A stretch of DNA of 64,000 nt from Styela clava (Eukaryota > Chordata > Ascidiacea > Stolidobranchia > Styelidae). The DNA is taken from positions 2,542,001-2,606,000 of the forward strand of contig NC_135250.1 in the NCBI RefSeq assembly GCF_964204865.1, given 5' to 3'. How positions within the stretch are numbered: the stretch's first letter is position 1; each line of letters starts with the position of its first letter. Positions 57,070 through 64,000 of the stretch are shown here, in pieces. The position numbers and the translations under genes were made by a program. The notes below the pieces were generated by a model. The model saw only the letters and a program-made list of their open reading frames with translations, was not told the origin of the DNA and did no database searches.

Positions 57070-60000
57070 TCATGTATGCTTGTCGATGACTTTCTTCAAA
57101 ATATTTGGACTAACGTTACTTCCGCATATGACAATAGCAACATTTTGACCTTTGAAATCGTTTTTGACCTTGAGAAAGGATGCCAGAACACACCCCGCTG
57201 CTCCCTCGACAGCCTAGATAAAAGTAGATTTTAATAATTTATGAATACTTATATTCACTATGGAGTTTGATAATTAGATATCATTCTACGATCTCACGAA
57301 TAAAAAAAAACGGAACACAGAAACAATTGTACCGAGATATCAGCATAGTAACGGAAATTATATGTGCGTATTGCTTTTCTACCTTATGGTGTACATCCAA
57401 CATCAAATACATGGCATCAGCAATCTCATCCTCAGTAACGTTCACCCAGCGATCAACGTTACGTTGACAAATTGGAAAAGTTACGCTGTCAAGACCGATG
57501 TTACCTGCACGTGCAGAAATGATTGTTTTGAATTACATGGTTAAGGGAAAAACATAAATTCCATAATTATTCCCGCAAAAATGAAGGAAATTCATTGAAC
57601 ACTTAAACTTGTGTATGATTGTAGGCATAGGATAGGATTTACATATTTATCCCGGAGAAGAGGAAACCTTAACCATATGGCACCACGGCCTCCCGTCCGG
57701 TTACCAGTCCATGTCTTCATGTCGGGTATGGGATTAATTAGTTATTTGTTTCGAAAGCATGGACTTTTGTAGGAAAAGCACTGTTGTGTTACACATAAAC
57801 GTCTCCCATTTCAATTTAAAAGGTAGAAGTGTATTGCATTCAATTATTTACTTCAATTTGCTGTTTTTGGTAAATTGCTTTCAAAGTACTGCCCGATTGT
57901 AAATCGCGTTTTCTGTCTTTGTTTTATTCCTTTTTGGTGGGCGGGCAGGTACATTGTACGCTTTTTTTTTTAACTTTTTCTAAGTTACGTTCGTCTCCCA
58001 GGTATCTCTGCATTTTGTTTTGTCTGTTTACTTTTTGTGTTGTTTATGTCAGAGAACCAAAATAAATGATTGATTGATTGTACCCAAAAATTTCAGTAAT
58101 ATAGGATGCTTTACACCCTCTATTCTATGCACTGTTCTCTCTAAAACAGTGGTCAGCAGACTTTATGTACTACTGGACCAAATAGGAACATTGACGGTGG
58201 CGTGCGATCCCCATCCGCCTATATAAACAGGCATATACTTCCAAATATGCTAATTAGTACAAAACTATAAATGACCTGGGTCTTGTTTTTGTGGCCAAGG
58301 TAATTTTACCTGTTATTGAAAGCGACGGCTTGATTTCGATGTCAATTGGTTTTCCAGCCTTGATTGATTCTTCCATTCCATTTGAATGTTTTGGGCCGCA
58401 TCCCACAATCTGAAAATGGAGAAAAAAGACCAGCTAAAGATCTCGATCACCTTGCTCTAATAAGGAACCTAAATAGAAGGGACATTCGATAGTCTCGCAT
58501 CTTGAGCGATTAAGTCAGTCGATACCTCATTTTATTTTGTTATTTTTGGCATATATATATCAAAATAAATTACCAATAAAAAACGATTGGTCAGTTACCT
58601 GGAGGACGATCATAACCTAGGTAACGTAACCTAAGATAAAGTTTGAAATTGTACAAGTGCGGCTATCCACCAAAACAGTGAAAATTACCAAAAATAAACT
58701 AATAAATCCTCGGAAATAACATGCAAAGAAATTTAAGATGGGGAATACTGAACAAATTAAGAACAGTGGAACACTTTACACATATGTTTAGCCGTCAGCT
58801 ACATAAACTGGTATTCGTATGGGTGACCGCAAGGTCGTGTGATCAAGTCCATGCTCCCGAAAATAAATAACTGGCTTACTAATCCCACACCCGACATGGA
58901 CTGGTCGACAGGCCGTGGTTTGCCATATGATTAAACCGTCTTATCGGCCGTCCTCTCCCCTGTCCTGATAAATCTGTCCTTCTGGACCTCGTGATGAACA
59001 TAAAAAATGATGTACCGTATTTTGAAATAAATTGATTTATTACTCAAGAGCAATCGGAAATTTTACCTGAATTTTCGGATTAATGTGTTTTGCGTAAGAA
59101 GATATTCCACTGATCATTCCACCACCTCCGACGTACACGAATATGGAGTCAACGTGCGGTAGATCTCGGAAAATTTCGTACCTGAATGTTTGACTAATTC
59201 GGGAAAGTGATGCAAAACACCCTTGAACTCTTGACGGTTGGAATATGGCAGGGCTACTCAACTGGCGGACCGCGGTGCGAATTCGAACCTCATAATCATC
59301 TTTTATAGTTGTTGATGATTTTGATACTATGAACTTACACTGCTATACATATTGCCGTACTGGTACCGATGTGCGACATTTGTGTCGTATTTGTGAGCCA
59401 TTCATTGCTCTGGTATTTAATTTATTAATGCATTAGTTTATTTAATAAAATAAATTGAGATCTGCGGACCCCAGTAATTTTGAAGTTTTGTAAACGAACC
59501 TTTAGTCAAAATAGTTGAGTAGCCCTGGCGTTTGGTACAAAACGTTTGAAAGTTGCTTGGAGGGCTAAGGAGGCGAAGCTGGTTCTGACATTGCAGTTAG
59601 AATCATAGCCTTTTAGACTCACGGGAGTCGAGGCCGAGGTAGAAATTTATATTCGGGAAATTATACATCACTGTTTCTTAAATCTATATATCTATATACT
59701 GTGTCGCAAACCTTGTTACCGATAGTTTGATGGACCGTCCAACGTGTTTTTACACAAATAAAAAAAGGAAAACATGTTCTGTAACTGGGCGCACCATTCC
59801 GAAAGACCATTTCACATAAGACACAAATATGTGCCTACGCTTTCAAAGGCTGTAGTAAAAAAATGTCAATATAAATTCAAATTTATAAGAATAATACTCA
59901 CGCGATTGTGCCTTGTCCGGCAATCACATCCGGGTTTTTACAGGGGGAGACATATATGCAGCCTTCTTTCTAAATATAAGTTGTTTAGTGTGATAGAAAA

Positions 60001-63000
60001 ACGTGGTGTCCATGAAAAATTTTCTTATAGATAGCTGGTCATTTTTAAACAATCGGTGCAATCACGATGACTTTTGCCATTTTCTTCCGGCTATAAAAAT
60101 CTTTAATTTTAACTGTTCGTCAACAACTACAATCAAAAAACGTTTATGGACACGGAAAGTATGTATGATTTTTTGGCGCTCTCGAAGTATGTGCATCAGG
60201 ATGGCGCACAACCTGAACCCCAACCTGGTACAGATACTATGCTCAGGTTGTGCGCCATCTTGGTGAACATACTTCTGGATCTCCGTCTTTTATACGTCGC
60301 GCCTCTAGCTCAACAATGTTTTGGGCAAGCATATATTGTCGGCCTGTTTGTGTCAACTCGAGCTTGGTCATCGAATAGTAATTATTCGATTCGGTTCAGG
60401 CGAAAATTTCGAATTGTCGTCATGGTCTTTATTTGTCCACCTAAAGGTCGAGGTGAATTCCTTAATTTTTATTTTTATTGAAGGCACAATTTTACAATAC
60501 AATTCTGACCTACGACTCTTTTCTTGCTAAAAAAAAATCAAATACAGTTACATATCTTCCGAGTATTCGAGATTCGATTCGAAAAAATAATCGATTCGAT
60601 TCTGAAATTATCAGGTATATATTGTAAAATGCCAAGACCTGCTTTTAACCGTTCGTCATTTAATTCTTGACGTTTTGTAACTAACTATTCCAGGGTTGTC
60701 GTTTCCGGTGGCCACAAAATTATTTTTGCAATGTTCGCGGGCCACAATAATGTCAAGAATAAGCAGTGCAATACAAAACGAACACTTTTATTGTGCAAAC
60801 ACATTGGTCAGTATTTGCCATTTATCAAGCCAACCTAAGCTAACAGAATCCGCATTCGATTTTTAGTTTTATAGGATGCCGAATTGTTAGCATATATTCC
60901 CGACCAAAAAGATAGAAAGCCAAATAATAATTTAAACTGCCAAGCACCTTACAGGGGTTCTCAAACTTTTGGTGTTGCGGAGCCCTTGAAAAGGTTGACT
61001 ATTATTCACGGAGCCCCAGAACAATGTTAAAATTGTTACTTTCCGATTAATATTCCTGAGTAAGTTAAACGTACTTTACTCAATTTAAATACTAAACCCT
61101 TTTAATAGGGTTAATACAAGTCATAAATAAATCTAAATTTCAAAGATAAGTTGTATATAATGAAGCTGTAAATTTGGCACATGACAAACATATTGATAAA
61201 TTTGGGGTTGAATCTTTTCCCCTCTTGACATTTTTGGAAGACTATAAAGGCCGCTAATAACGTGCGCGATTGCATTTTGTTACAATCGCCGATTGTTTTC
61301 GTCAGCATGGCGTGTTTTTAAACCTCAAACATCTTTACGCAGGTGTTTATTCTCCCTGAATCAAAATTTCCTTCGTCATATACATGTATTGTTCCACAAT
61401 GACGACGATAATTGCTTTTTCGTTCTCGTGGGGAATTATGAGTTCAATGTGAAAAACATGTAACCATATTATAATCATCGCCGACCAAATGCTAAAAATA
61501 ATAGTTGATAAAGAGGTAAATCGGCAATTCAAATTTCTTGATTAAAAAGCGGCATTCTAAAATATTAGAACCAAACTCGAAATGGAAGATAGCACTATGA
61601 GTTTTGTTTCAGCAGACTCACGTGAGAAAAAAACGCTCTTATAGACATTGTAAATCACAAAATTTGGTGTTATGTTAGGTTTTCTTCGGTTATGCATCCT
61701 AGTAACTGCGAAATTGAAACACAGTCAATTAATTATGCGCGCGATGTACCATTTTTCCATTCTGAAACTACCGACGGAGCCGCATGCGCTAAAATAAATT
61801 TCAATCGTTCGTATTTTTCCAAGACCTTGTGATTTTTCAAACGGCGATATCTTGCTTAAAAATAATATCGAGTGCGAAAGAACAAATCAAGTTTAACAAA
61901 TCCCAAGATCACAAAAATACGACTCCAATTTATTTGTAGTTGGCAGTTTATCACACAGTTTATGTTATTTTAGAATAGAATTTTTTCATTATAGTAATCC
62001 TAATAGTAATCTCGAATCGAACGTGAGTAACGATGAGCACAATTAAATTATTACGACAAGATACTTTAAATGCTCGCATCGGACATGAATTGAATATTTT
62101 ACGCAACAGAAATCTCGTTATCCGTTTTTTTTTGAATCGCCAAGAATGTTACGCGTAAATTTCCGATTCCAATTTTTAACCTCCTCCCTCTTAAGAATCC
62201 CGGCTGCGCTCCTGCTTATAAATAATGTCATTTTTTAATTCCGCCACTTTGCCATATTTCTAGGCTATATTGTTGTCAAATTTTATTAAAGCTGTTATTG
62301 CTTCTAGGAACAGTTTTAAATTAGCCAAGTCGGTATTTTAAAAAGTAACCGAATAGCTCGCGGAGCCCCTGGGTTTCTCTCGCGGAGCCCTGGGGCTCCG
62401 TACGGAGCACTTTGAGAACCTATGCCTTATTCAACTTCGCTAGTTGCCTCGGCTAGCCAGTCAATTCGGTGACATTAGTGATGTAACAATATATATGTCA
62501 AAACAATTTTATGGTCAATTTTATGACGAAACAACACCAAATGCGATTTCTTGATTACTCTCCGAATGCGACGCGGGCCACAGGTAATGTAGCTGCGGGC
62601 CACATGGCCTGGGTTCGGACCAGTCCACTCTGATCTATTCCATAAAAATACAAATTTTCAGCCAACTTCGGAAATGAATATACCTGCAATGGTACTCCTG
62701 AAGTATGCGCATCAAGATGTCGCATAATCTGAACCCTAACCTGGTACACAACCTGAGTTCAGGTGGTGCGCCATCTTGGTGCGCATACTTCGGGAGGTCC
62801 CTTGCAACATATACTGACTAACCTTTGCCGCCTGTTCCGCTAATTCCATTGTTACTGTCATGTCGCTCCCTTTCATCTTTATTTCAGTGCCAAGTCGTTG
62901 CAGGTGATCAAGCTTCATCTGTGCTGTGCTAGTTGGGACGTAAACGACGCACTTATCTTGACTAGATTTGAGAGCGTACAGCTGTGAAAAAATATTTGTG

Positions 63001-63359
63001 GATCAAGAGTTGTGAATTTTTTTATTCATCTTTTTATTTATACTAATAATTAGGAAATCAAAAATACCCGGACAACATAACCTATCTTTGTCTCTGGGTT
63101 GGCAAAATTTTAACAGTGGCACCAGCATGTGACTCACGAATTTTTAGAACAAACAACCCTTTCCTAATTGTCCACTCGCAAATTTATTGGTTAAATATGA
63201 TAATATGAATTACCAAAGCTATTCCATGATTTCCAGTAGAGGCAGCAACGATTATTTTGGGGGATATATCTTTTTTCTGTTCACCATTGCTTTCGGACAT
63301 CTTGAGCACAGTATTGAAAGCTCCCCTCGCTTTTATTGTGCCGCTGACTTGATCGGACT
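57070..63359 (-). CDS. PLP-dependent threonine/serine dehydratase-like enzyme, gene 2 (5' end outside window)
   Basis: Seven exons, in transcript order: 63359-63214, 62981-62823, 59969-59902, 59181-59067, 58409-58310, 57504-57383, 57213-57070. They match exons 2-8 of gene 1 with the same phases; exon 1 was not found in the last 640 bases. Conserved features are VSGTIKARGAF (Schiff-base Lys), ASTGNHG, VGGGGM, and CGSN near the end; the reading frame is open throughout. Exon 6 is six bases shorter and lacks the LSDGSA segment, reading EIKPSLSIT, which is unusual for the family and may alter the active-site surround. Identity to gene 1 by eye is about 34% in exon 3, 66% in exon 8 and 90% in exon 7. 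Enzyme class as for gene 1; substrate unknown. The two genes converge with a 2.5-kb spacer. Confidence 0.88.
57617..57775 (-). mobile_element. SINE fragment, inverted
   Basis: GGATAGGATTTACATATTTATCC, CCGGTTACCAGTCCATGTC and AAAGCATGGACTTT are the inverse of SINE body segments. It lies in an intron of dehydratase gene 2, so it has the same sense as that gene. Confidence 0.7.
57885..58085 (+). repeat. LINE/SINE-like 3' tail, copy 2
   Basis: GTACTGCCCGATTGTAAATC, CTTTTTGTGTTGTTTATGTC, AGAGAACCAAAATAAATG and a GATTGATTGATTG tail, matching 14760-14975. The short tandem tail supports target-primed insertion. Confidence 0.6.
58147..58260. repeat. hAT left-end fragment
   Basis: CAGTGGTCAGCAGACTTTATG resembles hAT left ends in the window, but no right end was found before the exon at 58310. 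Confidence 0.4.
58784..58990 (+). mobile_element. SINE fragment
   Basis: GATCAAGTCCATGCTCCCG, CACCCGACATGGACTGG and TGATTAAACCGTCTTATCGG match the SINE body and tail. The tRNA head is missing. It is antisense to dehydratase gene 2. Confidence 0.7.
59249..59527. mobile_element. hAT non-autonomous element
   Basis: CAGGGCTACTCAACTGGCGG and the inverse AATAGTTGAGTAGCCCTG. The flanks gaatatgg and gcgtttgg match at 5 of 8 positions. Same subfamily as 52440-52762. Confidence 0.8.
60175..60284. mobile_element. Palindromic MITE, short form (110 bp)
   Basis: GGCGCTCTCGAAGTATGTGC to CATACTTCTGGATCTCC. The most diverged short copy, with flanks matching at 5 of 8, yet still 110 bases long. Confidence 0.8.
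60691..62632. mobile_element. hAT element interrupted by another hAT element
   Basis: CAGGGTTGTCGTTTCCGGTG at the left and GGTTCGGACCAGTCCACTCTG at the right, flanked by aactattc and atctattc (7 of 8). Segments such as GATGTAACA and TTTTATGACGAAA are the inverse of the element at 18730-19151. The two halves are separated by the insert at 60952-62424. Confidence 0.85.
60952..62424. mobile_element. Inner 1.5-kb hAT element
   Basis: CAGGGGTTCTCAAACTTTTG at the left, and GCACTTTGAGAACCTATG at the right, with GGAGCCC-rich subterminal blocks at both ends. Only CCTTA is shared by the two flanks, so the target duplication is eroded or the end is shifted. No transposase frame was recognised. Confidence 0.75.
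62691..62800. mobile_element. Palindromic MITE, short form (110 bp)
   Basis: GGTACTCCTGAAGTATGCGC to GCGCATACTTCGGGAGGTCC. The flanks cctgcaat and cttgcaac match at 6 of 8 positions. It ends 22 bases from exon 3 of dehydratase gene 2. Confidence 0.9.
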
Positions 63360-63529
63360 CTGAACAAAAGAGCACTTTGAAACATCAGACGAGTGTAAAA
63401 TTTTGACTTGTTGTTTTAAAATATGACTCCGACATCGTCAAGCCAACCCTTGACGACAGAGTCCGGTCATGTAATTACTAACCCAGCCGACGTTGCTTGA
63501 CTTCCGAGATGAGAAGTAATTAACGTTAT

Positions 63530-63960
63530 TTGGTTCGCCATATTCTTTACTATTGCAAATTTTTGTGCTCATTTTGAGAGTGTTTTAACGAGTTGGTGCT
63601 TACAAACTGATTTACCTGTTCAAAACCATCATTTTTAATAAAAGTATTTTACCACGTGCCGCTTACAGGTATTAATAGCTAATTTTGGACTTGTCTATTG
63701 CGAGTTCGCGAGTCTAAATTTTGCTCTTTGCAACTAAATTAAACTTCTTAAAAGGATACTCCTGAAGTATGTGCACCAAGATGTCGCATAACCTAAACCC
63801 TAACCTGGTAGACAACCTGAGTTCAGGTTGTGCGCCATCTTGGTGCACATACTTCAGGAGGTCCCTTAAATTAAAATTTAAAACTTAATTTCGAAAACTG
63901 ACAAATACTACAAAATCACGAAAACGAGGCGTTGCTTATAATCATGCCAATAAAAATTTG
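63530..63960. mobile_element. Second copy of the 12022-12536 element, interrupted
   Basis: Shares CTTTACTATTGCAAATTTT, GAGAGTGTTTTAACGAGTTG and ACGAAAACGAGGCGTTGCTT with the 12-kb element. A palindromic MITE (63755-63864) splits it. The outer terminal repeats are not clear here. Confidence 0.55.
63755..63864. mobile_element. Palindromic MITE, short form (110 bp)
   Basis: GATACTCCTGAAGTATGTGC to GTGCACATACTTCAGGAGGT and CC. The flanks cttaaaag and cttaaatt match at 6 of 8 positions. It is inserted in the repeat at 63530-63960. Confidence 0.9.
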
Positions 63961-64000
63961 CTTAAACATTGCCTATGTACCGTATTTCAAATACACATTC

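Noticed and set aside
58310-58409. Frameshift in exon 6 of dehydratase gene 2
   Set aside because: An initial miscount suggested a stop. The exon is 100 bases, the frame is open and the phase fits exons 5 and 7.
60360-60600. ATTCGATTCG-rich stretch as a separate element
   Set aside because: Similar strings occur in the ends of the 49-kb element, but no inverted ends or target duplication could be placed here.

Overview
The window is animal nuclear DNA: AT-rich, with spliced genes, GT-AG introns, AATAAA polyadenylation signals, and many short DNA transposons and SINEs. The genes are deuterostome-like. The low GC, short gene bodies and dense mobile-element debris make an ascidian tunicate my best guess, but that is an inference and not a proven assignment.

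Layout. (1) 0.4-4.8 kb: the 3' end of an IQ-motif protein gene (+), whose 3.1 kb intron is packed with hAT-type elements. (2) 4.8-27.7 kb: a 23 kb stretch with no convincing protein gene. It holds hAT elements with 8-bp target duplications, palindromic MITEs, a four-unit array of kappa-B-like sites at 5.8-6.0 kb, a GTACCG-rich block at 13.1-13.6 kb, and a cluster of degenerate tandem repeats from 16 to 24.5 kb that starts near a heat-shock-element plus TATA arrangement. (3) 27.7-42.9 kb: three intronless genes in the same orientation: EPG5 (autophagosome-lysosome tether, 2454 aa), STUB1/CHIP (TPR plus U-box ubiquitin ligase, 274 aa) and HMGCL (mitochondrial HMG-CoA lyase, 326 aa). The last two have a splice-acceptor-like site within about 40 nt upstream of the ATG. 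(4) 44.2-63.4 kb: two paralogous PLP-dependent threonine/serine dehydratase-like genes facing each other tail to tail. The first is complete (8 exons, 333 aa). The second lacks only its first exon, which must lie beyond the right edge. Exon boundaries and phases are the same in both, but protein identity drops to about one third in exon 3, while exon 7 and the start of its intron are almost identical, as expected after a local gene conversion.

Mobile DNA. One family dominates: palindromic MITEs with 8-bp target duplications, in a short form of exactly 110 bp (five copies) and a long form of about 186-236 bp. Their terminal repeats carry a YY1-like CAAGATGGCG core and their inner arms carry TTAGGGTTAGG, a telomere-like motif. 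One long copy sits inside another. hAT elements, a tRNA-derived SINE, a mariner-like MITE, an element with a (CTGT)n tract and a LINE-like 3' tail make up most of the rest. Two hAT copies keep recognisable fragments of transposase.

Functionally the genes are not an obvious pathway: autophagy, protein quality control, leucine/ketone-body metabolism and amino-acid dehydration. The most unusual signals are the kappa-B array, the conversion tract, the heat-shock-like repeat locus and the MITE family.
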